Shown piece after piece: positions 46,692-55,868 of a DNA stretch of 64,000 nucleotides (within the stretch, counting starts at the first letter, position 1; each line of letters starts with the position of its first letter). The notes under the pieces were generated by a model. It worked only from the letters and a program-made list of their open reading frames with translations. It had not been told where the DNA came from and did no database searches. A program made the translations under genes and the position numbers. Origin of the DNA: Agromyces sp. Soil535 (GTDB lineage: Bacteria; Actinomycetota; Actinomycetes; Actinomycetales; Microbacteriaceae); the NCBI RefSeq assembly GCF_001428255.1, contig NZ_LMRW01000004.1, positions 63,546 through 127,545 of the forward strand, written 5' to 3'.

Positions 46692-49283
46692 CTGAGGCGC
46701 ACCCGAGAGCACGCTGGCATCCCGGGCACGTGCGGCGAGCGCGCGCTCGAGCTCGTCGAGCTGCTCTGAGACGAGTCGGTGCAGCGGCGCGGGCGTCGGG
46801 TTCGCGTCGAGCCAGGCGCGGGTCATCGCAGCGAGCTCCTCGTCGACGAGCGGCGAGGGGAACAGGCGCGTCACGACGAGCGAGGCCATCGTGAAGCTCC
46901 GCTCCGCCCAGGTGCGCTGGAGCATCGCGAAGTAGTCGGGCACGGTGGAGGCGAGCAGCTCGGGTGCGAGGGTGCGCCGCCAGCCCTCTGCGACGGCGCG
47001 GGCGAGGTCGTTCGAGAGGCTCGTGTCGGTCGCGACCCGCCGCCACGCGGCATCCTTCACGGCCTGGTCGGGGCGAGCGGCGCGGGCCGTCTCGGCGAGC
47101 TGACGGCCCTTCGCCGTGTCGTCCTGCGCGAGCGCGGCGTCGATCTCCTCGTCGGATGCCGCGCCGAGGGCCGCCCGCGCGGTCACGAGCTCCCAGCGCA
47201 GGTCGAGATCGACCTCGAGGCCGGGAAGCACGATCGACCCGTCGAGGAGGCTGCCGAGCACGTCGGCGTGCGCCTGGGTCGCCGCGAGCCGCGTGAACGC
47301 CTTGACGAACTGGAGCTGCGTGTCGGAGCCCGTCTCGGCGAGCTCGGCGAGAGCCCACACGGCGTCGCCCGTCTCGGCGGCGAGGCGCTCGCGATGATCG
47401 TTCGCGAGGTAGCGGCCGACCGCGAGTTCGAGCCGGGTGAGCGCGAGCCCTCGGGCGGCGGACTGGGTCTCGTGGCCGACGCTGCCGAGCACGAGGCGCA
47501 CGAACTCGCTCGCGGGAAGCTCGGCGTCGCGCACGGCGTCCCACGCCGAGCCGAGCACCACGGCGCGGGCGACCGGGTCGGCGAGGTCGGCGAGGCGCGC
47601 GACCGCCGTGGCGAACGACGGCTCGTCGAGGCGCACCTTCGCATACGTGAGGTCGTCGTCGTTCACGAGCAGCAGCATGGGGCGCGGCACGCCGACGAGC
47701 CCGGGCACGTCGGTCGAGGCGCCGTCGACGTCGAGCTCCACGCGGAGGGTGCGCACGAGGGCGCCTGCGGGGTCGCTCGAATAGCAGCCGATGGCGACCC
47801 GGTGCGGTCGGAGCGTCGGATGCGACGGAGCCGCCGTCTGCTCGACACGGACCGCCGTGATGAGGCCCGCGGCAGTTCCACTGAGCTCCGTCGAAGTGTC
47901 CGTCTCGACGACGGCCCGCAGGGTGTTGACGCCGGCCGTCTCGAGCCAGAGCTCCGACCAGCGGGTGAGCTCGCGGCCGCTGGCGCGCTCGAGCTCGTCG
48001 AGCAGGTCGCGGAGCGTCGCGCTGCCGCTCGCGTGTGCCGTGAGGTAGGCGCCGACGCCCCGCTGGAACGCTTCGAGGCCGACCCAGGCGACGAGCTGCT
48101 TCAGCACGGAGGCGCCCTTGTCGTACGTGATCCCGTCGAAGTTCACCTCGACGTCGCCGAGGTCGCGGATCTCGGCGACGATCGGATGCGTCGAGGGGAG
48201 CTGGTCCTGCTCGGCCGCGTGCGTCTTCTCGTCGCTCGCGAACGTGGCCCACACGCCCGTGAACTCGGTCACCTGCGACGTGGCGAGGGTCGACGCCCAG
48301 GTGGCGAACGACTCGTTCAGCCACAGGTCGTTCCACCACTTCATGGTCACGGAGTTGCCGAACCACATGTGGCTGAGCTCGTGCAGCACGACGATGGCCC
48401 GCTGTTCGCGCCGTGCGTCGGAGACGCGGGAACGGAACAGGTAGCTCTCGTTGAACGTGACGGCGCCCACGTTCTCCATGGCGCCCCAGTTGTACTCGGG
48501 CACGAAGATCTGGTCGTACTTGCCATACGGGTACGGCGCGCCGAAGGCGGCCTCGTAGAAGCCGAGCCCCGCTTGCACGGTCTCGAACATCACGTCGGGC
48601 TCGGCGTACCGCGCGAGCGATGCCCTGGTGAACAGGCCCAGCGGGATGTCGCGCCCATCGACACTGCGGGCGGTCGCGTGCCAGGCGGCGTAGGGGCCCG
48701 CGACGATCGCGACGATGTAGCTCGAGATCACAGGGCCGGTCTCGAACGCCCAGGTGGCGGTTCCGTCGAGTGTGCCGGGCACTGGCTCGGGCGAGGGGGC
48801 GTTGCTCAGCACCTGCCAGCCGGCCGGCGCCGTGATCGTGAACCGCACCGACGCCTTGAGGTCGGGCTGGTCGAACACCGCGTACACCCGGTTCGCCTCG
48901 GCCACAGCGAACTCGGTGTAGAGGTACACCGCCCCGTCGACGGGGTCGACGAACCGATGCAGGCCCTCACCGGTGTTGGTGTACCGCGCGTCGGCGACGA
49001 CGTGGAGTTCGTTCTCCGCCTCGAGGCCCTCGAGCCGGATGCGGGTGCCGTCGCTCACGGTGGCGGGGTCGAGTGCCCTTCCGTTGAGCGTCAGCTCGTG
49101 GATGGCGTCGGTGCACGCCTCGATGAACGTCGATGCCCCGGGCGTACCGCGGAACCGCGCCGCCGTCTCGCTGCGGAACCGCTCGCCGTCGCCCGTGAGG
49201 TCGAGCACGACCTCGTACTCGGGCGCGCTCACCGTGGCGGCGCGCTCCTCGGCCTCGAGGCGGGTGAGGTTCGCAGCTGGCAT
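46689..49283 (-). CDS. pepN: Aminopeptidase N (M1), copy 1
   Basis: Zinc aminopeptidase that removes N-terminal residues from peptides. The 864-residue product has the exopeptidase motif GAMENVGAVTF, the zinc site HELSHMWFGN followed 18 residues later by NESFATW, and a C-terminal ERAP-like helical domain of 400 residues. ATG 49283 (MPAANLTRLEAEERA) has GGAGGG eight bases upstream and matches copy 2 from the first residues. An in-frame ATG at 49298 is less likely. Copy 2 lies 3.9 kb upstream at 53178-55745. Confidence 0.95.
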   Translation of the reverse strand: MPAANLTRLEAEERAATVSAPEYEVVLDLTGDGERFRSETAARFRGTPGASTFIEACTDAIHELTLNGRALDPATVSDGTRIRLEGLEAENELHVVADARYTNTGEGLHRFVDPVDGAVYLYTEFAVAEANRVYAVFDQPDLKASVRFTITAPAGWQVLSNAPSPEPVPGTLDGTATWAFETGPVISSYIVAIVAGPYAAWHATARSVDGRDIPLGLFTRASLARYAEPDVMFETVQAGLGFYEAAFGAPYPYGKYDQIFVPEYNWGAMENVGAVTFNESYLFRSRVSDARREQRAIVVLHELSHMWFGNSVTMKWWNDLWLNESFATWASTLATSQVTEFTGVWATFASDEKTHAAEQDQLPSTHPIVAEIRDLGDVEVNFDGITYDKGASVLKQLVAWVGLEAFQRGVGAYLTAHASGSATLRDLLDELERASGRELTRWSELWLETAGVNTLRAVVETDTSTELSGTAAGLITAVRVEQTAAPSHPTLRPHRVAIGCYSSDPAGALVRTLRVELDVDGASTDVPGLVGVPRPMLLLVNDDDLTYAKVRLDEPSFATAVARLADLADPVARAVVLGSAWDAVRDAELPASEFVRLVLGSVGHETQSAARGLALTRLELAVGRYLANDHRERLAAETGDAVWALAELAETGSDTQLQFVKAFTRLAATQAHADVLGSLLDGSIVLPGLEVDLDLRWELVTARAALGAASDEEIDAALAQDDTAKGRQLAETARAARPDQAVKDAAWRRVATDTSLSNDLARAVAEGWRRTLAPELLASTVPDYFAMLQRTWAERSFTMASLVVTRLFPSPLVDEELAAMTRAWLDANPTPAPLHRLVSEQLDELERALAARARDASVLSGAPQ

Positions 49284-49314
49284 CGATGGGCCCTCCATGT
49301 CGGTGTGCCCAGCC

Positions 49315-49320
49315 AGCCTA
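49315..49320 (-). promoter_or_regulatory. -10 box of pepN formed from the response-regulator stop codon
   Basis: TAGGCT on minus. Its TAG (49320-49318) is the stop codon of the response regulator. Transcription would start near 49308, giving a leader of about 25 bases. Confidence 0.5.
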
Positions 49321-50040
49321 TCGACGGTCGTCGGACGGCCCCTGCTCGGAGGAAGGTCCGTGCGACGAGAGCAGGCCGTGTTCGTACGCCAGGATCACGA
49401 GGTGCACGCGGTCACGTGCGTCGAGCTTCTGAAGGATTCGGCCGACGTGCGTCTTCACGGTCGACTCGGAGACGTGGAAGCGCGCGGCGAGCTCGGCGTT
49501 GTTGAGGCCCTCCGCGACGGCGACGAGGATCTCCCGTTCGCGTGGGGTCAGGGTGTCGAGCATCGCCGAGGCCGGCCGGGCGGCGCCGGGCATCGCCGGC
49601 AGCTCGCCGGCGAAGAGCTCGATCATGCGCCGGGTGATGCGCGGTGAGAGCGTGGCGTCGCCGGAGTGCACGGTGCGGATCGCCGCGACGAGCTCATGCG
49701 GGCGAACGTCCTTCAGGAGGAATCCGCTCGCACCGGCGCGGATGGCGGCGAACGCGTACTCGTCGAGGTCGAACGTCGTCAGGACGATGACGCGTGGGGC
49801 GCGCTCCGCGGCGGTCACCGCGGCGGTCGCTGCGATTCCGTCGACCACCGGCATCCGCACGTCCATGAGCATCACGTCGATCGCAGTGGAGCGTGCGAGC
49901 TCGATCGCCGCGGCGCCGTCACCCGCCTCCCCGACGACGGAGAAGTCGGGCTCCGCCTCGAGCACCATGCGGAAGCCGGTGCGCACGAGCGCCTGGTCGT
50001 CGACGATCGCAATGCGGATGCCGGTCGGCCGGGCGGTCAT
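49318..50040 (-). CDS. LuxR/NarL-type response regulator
   Basis: A 240-residue regulator with a receiver domain (residues 10-125: IAIVDDQALVRTGFRMVLEAE, phospho-Asp in VMLMDVRMPVVDG, Lys in GFLLKDVRP). Its HTH domain is LTPREREILVAVAEGLNNAELAARFHVSESTVKTHVGRIL. ATG 50040 overlaps the kinase stop as ATGA. It probably controls the ABC exporter genes next door, as LiaR-, CseB- and NarL-type systems do. Confidence 0.95.
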   Translation of the reverse strand: MTARPTGIRIAIVDDQALVRTGFRMVLEAEPDFSVVGEAGDGAAAIELARSTAIDVMLMDVRMPVVDGIAATAAVTAAERAPRVIVLTTFDLDEYAFAAIRAGASGFLLKDVRPHELVAAIRTVHSGDATLSPRITRRMIELFAGELPAMPGAARPASAMLDTLTPREREILVAVAEGLNNAELAARFHVSESTVKTHVGRILQKLDARDRVHLVILAYEHGLLSSHGPSSEQGPSDDRR

Positions 50041-51281
50041 GCGGCTCCCTCGGGTCGATCGGATGCCGCCTGGAGCGTGGCCTGGAGCCGCCACCCGCCG
50101 CCGGGTCGGGGGCCCGCGTCAAGGGTGCCGCCGTACAGCGCCACTCGCTCGCGGAGGCCCGCGAGGCCACGGCCGGCGCCGGTGATCTGCGTGGCCGGAT
50201 GCGTCGCGTCGTCCTCGACGACGACGGTGACGACCTCGTCGCCACGCTCGATCCGCACGTCGACGTGCTGTGCGTCAGCGGCGTGTCGGAGCGCGTTCGT
50301 GAGGCCCTCCTGCACGATCCGGTAGACCGCGAGCTGCAGGGCGGGCTCGGTGATCGCCGCACCCGAGGTGGTCAGGCGCACGGGAAGTCGCGCGGCGCGG
50401 AATCCGTCGACGAGACCTGGGATCGCCGCGACATCCGGCTGCGGCGAACGCTCGGCGGCGGCATCGGTCGGCCCGGTCAGCACGCCGAGCATGCGTCGCA
50501 TCTCGCCGAGGGCGTCGCGCCCGGCGTCGGCGACGTGGCGCATCGCCTCGGCTGCGCGCTCGGGATCGCGCGCGGCGGTCGCGGCGGATCCCTCCGCGAG
50601 CGTGATCATGACGGTGAGGCCGTGGGAGACGATGTCGTGCATCTCCCGGGCGATTCGGGAACGCTCCTGTGCGGCGGCGAGCTGAGCCTGCTGGTCGCGT
50701 TCCCGCACGAGGTCGTGCGCACGTGCGATGAGCGCGTCGAGGTATCGGCGTCGGTTTCCTACGGTCACGCCGATGAGCGTCGCGATGAGCATGAACACGG
50801 CGAACGCGATCGACGAGCCGAAGGCGTCGAACTCGAAGGGTTCGACGACCAGGGCGCTTCGCAGCCCGGTCGACAGGTACGACGCGAACGTGCCCACCGC
50901 GACGGACGTGCCGAAGCCGATCCATGCGGCACGCGTCGACTCGTACACCGCGAGCGCGTACAGGGCGATCAGGATCGCGAGCGTATCGATCGATCCGGAC
51001 GGGGCGGACACCAGGCACGCGAGCCAGGCGAGTCCCAGCACGAGCCACGGATGCGTTCGACGGAGCATCAGCAGCGCGACGCTCGCCGCCACCACCGCGG
51101 CCACCTGCATGACGGTCAGCCAGATCGGGAGCCCGTGCTGCACCGAGGTCACGATCGTGTTGACGATCGTCGGAACGCCGTAGACCCCGGCGAGCAGGCC
51201 ATCGGTGAGACGCGGATGCCGCGCCCAGAACTGCCGGATCACACCGGGCGGTTTCGGCAGGCGCGGCTCGCCCCCGACCAC
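50037..51281 (-). CDS. Sensor histidine kinase (HisKA_3)
   Basis: A 414-residue membrane kinase with four or five TM helices (about 30-180), then the dimerisation/phosphorylation motif RSRIAREMHDIVSHGLTVMI (His about 220) and an HATPase domain with QEGLTNALRHA and AGRGLAGLRERVALYGG. There is no large extracellular domain, so it probably senses the membrane or the ABC transporter. The start is uncertain. GTG 51281 lies inside the loop-proximal end of a large hairpin. GTG 51242 (VIRQFWARHPRLTD) is the alternative, and would form a GTGA overlap with a stop in the third frame. Confidence 0.9.
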   Translation of the reverse strand: MVGGEPRLPKPPGVIRQFWARHPRLTDGLLAGVYGVPTIVNTIVTSVQHGLPIWLTVMQVAAVVAASVALLMLRRTHPWLVLGLAWLACLVSAPSGSIDTLAILIALYALAVYESTRAAWIGFGTSVAVGTFASYLSTGLRSALVVEPFEFDAFGSSIAFAVFMLIATLIGVTVGNRRRYLDALIARAHDLVRERDQQAQLAAAQERSRIAREMHDIVSHGLTVMITLAEGSAATAARDPERAAEAMRHVADAGRDALGEMRRMLGVLTGPTDAAAERSPQPDVAAIPGLVDGFRAARLPVRLTTSGAAITEPALQLAVYRIVQEGLTNALRHAADAQHVDVRIERGDEVVTVVVEDDATHPATQITGAGRGLAGLRERVALYGGTLDAGPRPGGGWRLQATLQAASDRPEGAA

Positions 51282-51310
51282 CGCGTCCGGGTGGTCGGGG
51301 GCGAGCCGCG
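51262..51310. repeat. Perfect 21-bp hairpin at the permease/kinase junction
   Basis: Positions 51262-51282 and 51290-51310 are exact inverted complements with a seven-base loop (GCGTCCG). The stem contains runs of five C and five G. It begins at the last base of Asp-282 of the permease and covers the first candidate start of the kinase. It may be a terminator-like structure or a site of sequence error. Confidence 0.75.
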
Positions 51311-52155
51311 TCGCGCTTCACGAGCAGCGTGGCGGCCGCCGTGCCCGACGCGGCGACCCAGCCGAGCACCACGAGCAGGTCCTGCCAGGCCGTGAGCGTC
51401 TCGGTGCCCGTGATCTCGGTGGGGGCGAACATGTTCTTTCCGGCCATGGAGAGCAGGTACGGGTGGATGTCCTGCGCCCAGTCCGACGGGATCATCTGGA
51501 GGATCGTCGGCACGACCAGGATGAACGCCAACACGATGCTGATGCCGCCGGCGCTCGAGCGCACCATGGTGCCGACACCGAGCGAGAACACGGCGAGGAG
51601 CGCCAGGTACAGCGCCGCGCCGAGGATCGGCATGAAGACGTCGGGGTCGGTGAGGCTCGCCGAGATGTCGTAGCCCGAGTACGCGGCCGCAGAGACGAAA
51701 TACGCGCCGATCCCCGCCACCAGGCTGACGACGTAGGTCACGACGAAGAGCACGGCGGCCTTCGCGGCGAGTGCGGGGAGGCGCTTGGGCACCGCGATGA
51801 ACGTCGACCGAGCCATGCCCGTGCTGTACTCGCCGGTGATGACGAGCACGCCGAGCACCGCGACGACGAGCTGCGCGAGGAAGACGCCGAACGTGGAGGA
51901 CTGGACGAGGAGGCCGGCCTGCGCCGCGGCGCCGCCGCCCAGGGCGCCGGAGGCGATCTCGTCGCCGCTGACGACGGTGCGCGTCAGCGCGAGGGCGAGC
52001 CCGAGCATGACCACGACGACGGAGAGGTACGACCAGACGGTCGACCGCAGCGTCCGCAGCTTGATCCACTCGGAACGGAGCACGCCGCCGAAGCTCAGCG
52101 AGGTCGCTGGGGAGTGCGGCGCGACTCGCGGCGCGGTAGGGGTGATGGTGGTCAT
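51307..52155 (-). CDS. ABC-2 type permease, 3' end unresolved
   Basis: The integral membrane half of an ABC exporter. Recognisable sequence covers 283 residues with six TM segments, from VLRSEWIKLRTLRSTVWSYLSV (typical N-terminus) through ITGEYSTGMARSTFIAVPKRL to VAASGTAAATLLVKRDA, where such proteins normally stop. No stop follows. The frame stays open for another 340 codons in a wrong frame over the kinase gene, down to 50275. One extra base in the C5 or G5 run of the hairpin would move the frame to the stop at 51239-51241. The start overlaps the ATPase gene as ATGA. Confidence 0.8.
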
Positions 52156-53063
52156 CGGAGTGCCTCCGTACGGTATTCGACGGCGTCGGCGGTGAGGGCC
52201 ATGTAGGCCTCCTCGAGCGACGCGTTCTGTTGGGTGAGTTCGTGGATCGCGAGGGCGTGTTGCGCGGCGAGGTCGCCGATGCCCGATGCCTCGATGCCGG
52301 TGACCTCGAGCGCGCCCGTCTCCGACCGCATGACGGTCACGTCGGGGCCTGCGAGCAGGTCTGCGAGTTGCGACGCGTGCGGCGAGCGCACGTGCACACG
52401 GGAGCGGGTGCCGCCCGCGATGACCTCGGCGACCGGGGCATCCGTGATGATGCGGCCCTTGCCGAGCACGATGAGGTGGTCGGCGGTGAGGGCCATCTCG
52501 CTCATCAGGTGCGATGAGAGGAAGATGGTGCGCCCCTCGGCGGCCAGGTTGCGCACGAGCCGGCGAACCCAGAGCACGCCCTCGGGGTCGAGCCCGTTGA
52601 CGGGCTCGTCGAAGAGGAGCGTGGCCGGGTCGCCGAGCAGCGCTGCGGCGATGCCGAGGCGCTGGCCCATGCCGAGCGAGAATCCGCCGACTCGCTTGCG
52701 GGCGACCGACTCGAGTCCGGTGAGCTCGATGACCTCGCGCACGCGTTGCCGGCCGATGCCGTGCGTGGCCGCCATGGCCAGGAGGTGGTGCTCGGCGGTT
52801 CGGCCGGTGTGCACCGCCTTCGCGTCGAGGAGCGCGCCCACCTCGTGCAGCGGTGCCCGATGCCGGGCGAACGGCTTCCCGTTGACCGTGACGTGCCCGG
52901 CGCTCGGGCGGTCGAGTCCCACGATCATGCGCATCGTGGTCGACTTGCCGGCGCCGTTCGGGCCGAGGAAGCCGGTGACGCGTCCGGGGGGCACGGTGAA
53001 GTCGAGGCCGTCGACGGCGGTCTTCGCGCCGTATCGCTTGGTGAGTCCTTCTGCAGTGATCAT
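52152..53063 (-). CDS. ABC transporter ATP-binding protein (drug/bacteriocin exporter type)
   Basis: A 303-residue ATPase with Walker A GPNGAGKSTTMRM (about residue 37), signature FSLGMGQRLGIAAALLGDP, Walker B LLFDEPVNGLDPEG and a C-terminal domain found in CcmA/BcrA-like exporters. ATG 53063 (MITAEGLTKRYG) follows a TAGCGT box by seven bases. It forms an operon with the permease and probably the two-component genes. Confidence 0.95.
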   Translation of the reverse strand: MITAEGLTKRYGAKTAVDGLDFTVPPGRVTGFLGPNGAGKSTTMRMIVGLDRPSAGHVTVNGKPFARHRAPLHEVGALLDAKAVHTGRTAEHHLLAMAATHGIGRQRVREVIELTGLESVARKRVGGFSLGMGQRLGIAAALLGDPATLLFDEPVNGLDPEGVLWVRRLVRNLAAEGRTIFLSSHLMSEMALTADHLIVLGKGRIITDAPVAEVIAGGTRSRVHVRSPHASQLADLLAGPDVTVMRSETGALEVTGIEASGIGDLAAQHALAIHELTQQNASLEEAYMALTADAVEYRTEALR

Positions 53064-53070
53064 GGCTTCG

Positions 53071-53076
53071 ACGCTA
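53071..53076 (-). promoter_or_regulatory. -10 box of the ABC ATPase gene
   Basis: TAGCGT on minus, seven bases before the ATG. It is the likely promoter of the ABC-kinase-regulator unit. Confidence 0.55.
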
Positions 53077-53116
53077 CGGATGCCGCGAGTCCGGCACATC
53101 GGACCCCGGGACGGTT

Positions 53117-53163
53117 TCGGGGCGGCGGGCGGTGGTACCGAGGTACCACGCCCGCCGCCCCGA
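53117..53163 (-). terminator. Long hairpin terminator after pepN copy 2
   Basis: A stem of about 22 bp with one bulged G (53117-53139 with 53142-53163), closed by a GGTACC-GA-GGTACC tip, lies 14 bases past the pepN copy 2 stop. It has no T run. It should insulate the aminopeptidase from the ABC operon. Confidence 0.65.
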
Positions 53164-53177
53164 GGGATGACGTGCGG

Positions 53178-55745
53178 CTACGCGTCCTGCGCGTCGCGCT
53201 CCTGCGCGGCGAGCGCCCGGTCGATGCCCGCGAGACGTTCGACCACGAGGCGTCGGAGTGCCGGCACGTCGGGGTGCGAGTCGAGCCATGCACGGCTCGC
53301 GTCGGCGAGCGCCAAGTTCGCGAGCGGCGACGGGTAGAGGCCGTCGACCAGCTTCTCGGCGATCGCGTAGCTGCGCGCCTCCCAGATCGGCTCGAGCATC
53401 GCGAAGTACCGCTCGACGAACGCCTCGAGCAGTGCCGGGTCGCTCGCCCGGAGGAAGCCCTCAGCCGTCTCGCGCACGACGGTGTTCGTCGCGGTGTCGA
53501 CGTCGATGAGCGACGACCATGCGCGCTCCTTGCCCTCGAGGGTCTGGATCGCGGCGCGGGCGTGCGCGGCGGACTGCTGGCCGGTCGCCGTGTTGTCGCT
53601 CGCGAGCCGCTCGTCGATCTCGGCGTCGCCGGCGCGCCCTGCGGCGACCAGCGCGATGAGCAGCTCCCAGCCGAGGTCGGTGTCGATCTCGAGGCCCTGG
53701 AGCGCGAGCGACCCGTCGTAGAGCGCGGCGAGCTGGTCGACGTGGGAACCCGCTTCGGCGATGGCGGCGAAGTTCATCACGAACTGGAACTGCGCGTCGC
53801 TGCCGGGCGCGGCCTCCTGGGCGAGGTGCCAGAAGCCGTCGGCGAGGGCACGGCGGGATTCGGCACGGCGCTCGGGCGTCGTATAGGCGCTCGCGGCCAG
53901 GACCGCGTTCGCGAGCACGATGCGCAGCGTCGTGGATTCGGTCTCGCTCGCGATGTTGCCGAGCACGAGCGCCAGGTAGTCGCTCGCGCGGGTCTCCGCG
54001 TCGCGCGTGGCATCCCACACCGAGCTCCAGACGAGGGCACGTGCCAGCGGGTCCGCGATCTCGGAGAGGTTCGCGAGGGCGACGCCGTGCGAGGCCTCGT
54101 CGAGCCGGATCTTCGCATAGGCGAGGTCGTCGTCGTTGAGCAGCACGAGGTCGGGGCGGGCGAGCCCCACGAGCTCGCCGATCTCGGTGCGCTCGCCGTC
54201 GACGTCGAGCTCCACGCGATGGTCGCGCACCAGCTTGCCGGCGGTGAGGTTGTAGAAGCCGATCGCGAGGCGGTGCGGCCTGATCGTGGCGTGATCGGCG
54301 GGCGCCGACTGCAGCACCGCGAAGGAGGTGATGGCGCCCGCGCCATCCGTCGCGATCTCGGGACGCAGCGTGTTCACGCCCGCGGTCTCGAGCCAGAGCC
54401 CCGACCAGTCCGAGAGGTCGCGACCGCTCGCGATCTCGAGCTCGGCGAGCAGGTCGGCCAGCGTGGTGTTGCCCCACGCGTGCTTCGTGAAGTAGGCGGA
54501 GACGCCCTGGAAGAACGCGTCGACGCCGACCCACGCGACGAGCTGCTTCAGCACCGACCCGCCCTTGGCGTAGGTGATGCCGTCGAAGTTGACCTGCACG
54601 TCCTCGAGGTCGTTGATGGTCGCGACGACCGGATGCGTCGAGGGCAGCTGGTCCTGGCGGTACGCCCAGCTCTTCTCCATCGAGTTGAACGTGGTCCATG
54701 CCTCGGTCCATTCGGTGGCCTCTGCGGTGGCGATCGTGGAGGCCCACTCGGCGAACGACTCGTTCAGCCACAGGTCGTTCCACCACTTCATGGTCACGAG
54801 GTCGCCGAACCACATGTGCGCGAGCTCGTGCAGGATCGTGACGACGCGGCGCTCGCGCACGGCATCCGTCACCTTGGAGCGGAAGACGTAGGACTCGGTG
54901 AAGGTCACCGCGCCCGCGTTCTCCATGGCGCCGGCGTTGTACTCGGGTACGAACATCTGGTCGTACTTCTCGAAGGGGTACGGCACGCCGAACTTCCCCT
55001 CGAAGTACTCGAAGCCCTGCTTGGTCTTCTCGAAGATGTAGTCGGCGTCGAGGTACTGCGAGAGGCTCTTGCGGCTGAAGACGCCGAGCGGGATGACGCG
55101 GCCGTCGGCAGAGGTGAGCTCGTCGCGAACGACCGCGTAGGGTCCGGCGACGAGCGCAGTGATGTAGCTCGAGATGCGGGGGGTGGGCGTGAACGACCAC
55201 GTCTTCGCCGGGGTGTCGGTCGAGCCCGTCGAGACCGCGTCGACGGGCGCGGGCGTGGGGGAGTTCGACACGACCTCCCAGTGCGCGGGGGCGGTCAGGG
55301 TGAAGCGGAACGACGCCTTCAGGTCGGGCTGCTCGAACACCGCGAACATGCGCCGCGAGTCGGGCACCTCGAACTGCGTGTAGAGGTACGCCTCGCCATC
55401 GACGGGGTCGACGAACCGGTGCAGTCCCTCGCCCGTGTGCATGTACCGGCCGTCGGCGACGACGACGAGCTCGTTCTCGGCGGCGAGGCTCGGCAGCTGG
55501 ATGCGCACCCCGTCGCTCACCTCGGCCGGGTCGAGCGCGACCCCGTTCAGGGTGACCGAGTGCACCTCGGCCGTGATCGCATCGATGAACGTCGAGGCAC
55601 CCTCGGTCGCGGCGAACCGCACCGTCGTCCGGCTGCGGAACACGTCCGGCCCGGTGGTCACGTCGAGCACGACGTCGTAGTCGTGCACCGTCACGAGCGC
55701 AGCGCGCTCCTCGGCTTCGATTCTGGTGAGGTTCTCTCCGGGCAC
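53178..55745 (-). CDS. pepN: Aminopeptidase N (M1), copy 2
   Basis: An 855-residue paralogue of the protein at 46689-49283, alignable from the first residues (NLTRIEAEERA against NLTRLEAEERA) to the end. The active site is intact: GAMENAGAVTF, HELAHMWFGD, and NESFAEW 18 residues on. GTG 55745 has GAAGGAG five bases upstream. A TAGGCT box at 55806-55801 on minus gives a leader of about 50 bases. The two copies differ enough in loops and C-terminal domain to be old duplicates with possibly different peptide preference. Confidence 0.95.
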   Translation of the reverse strand: MPGENLTRIEAEERAALVTVHDYDVVLDVTTGPDVFRSRTTVRFAATEGASTFIDAITAEVHSVTLNGVALDPAEVSDGVRIQLPSLAAENELVVVADGRYMHTGEGLHRFVDPVDGEAYLYTQFEVPDSRRMFAVFEQPDLKASFRFTLTAPAHWEVVSNSPTPAPVDAVSTGSTDTPAKTWSFTPTPRISSYITALVAGPYAVVRDELTSADGRVIPLGVFSRKSLSQYLDADYIFEKTKQGFEYFEGKFGVPYPFEKYDQMFVPEYNAGAMENAGAVTFTESYVFRSKVTDAVRERRVVTILHELAHMWFGDLVTMKWWNDLWLNESFAEWASTIATAEATEWTEAWTTFNSMEKSWAYRQDQLPSTHPVVATINDLEDVQVNFDGITYAKGGSVLKQLVAWVGVDAFFQGVSAYFTKHAWGNTTLADLLAELEIASGRDLSDWSGLWLETAGVNTLRPEIATDGAGAITSFAVLQSAPADHATIRPHRLAIGFYNLTAGKLVRDHRVELDVDGERTEIGELVGLARPDLVLLNDDDLAYAKIRLDEASHGVALANLSEIADPLARALVWSSVWDATRDAETRASDYLALVLGNIASETESTTLRIVLANAVLAASAYTTPERRAESRRALADGFWHLAQEAAPGSDAQFQFVMNFAAIAEAGSHVDQLAALYDGSLALQGLEIDTDLGWELLIALVAAGRAGDAEIDERLASDNTATGQQSAAHARAAIQTLEGKERAWSSLIDVDTATNTVVRETAEGFLRASDPALLEAFVERYFAMLEPIWEARSYAIAEKLVDGLYPSPLANLALADASRAWLDSHPDVPALRRLVVERLAGIDRALAAQERDAQDA

Positions 55746-55868
55746 GTGCGCTCCTTCGGCGGCTCGTCATCGCGGCTCGTGGCCGCAGGCAACGTGACCC
55801 AGCCTAGTCGCGGGCATGGCGCGCGCATCAGTCTGCGCCAACGCCGTTCGCCCCCGGATGTCGCGGGC

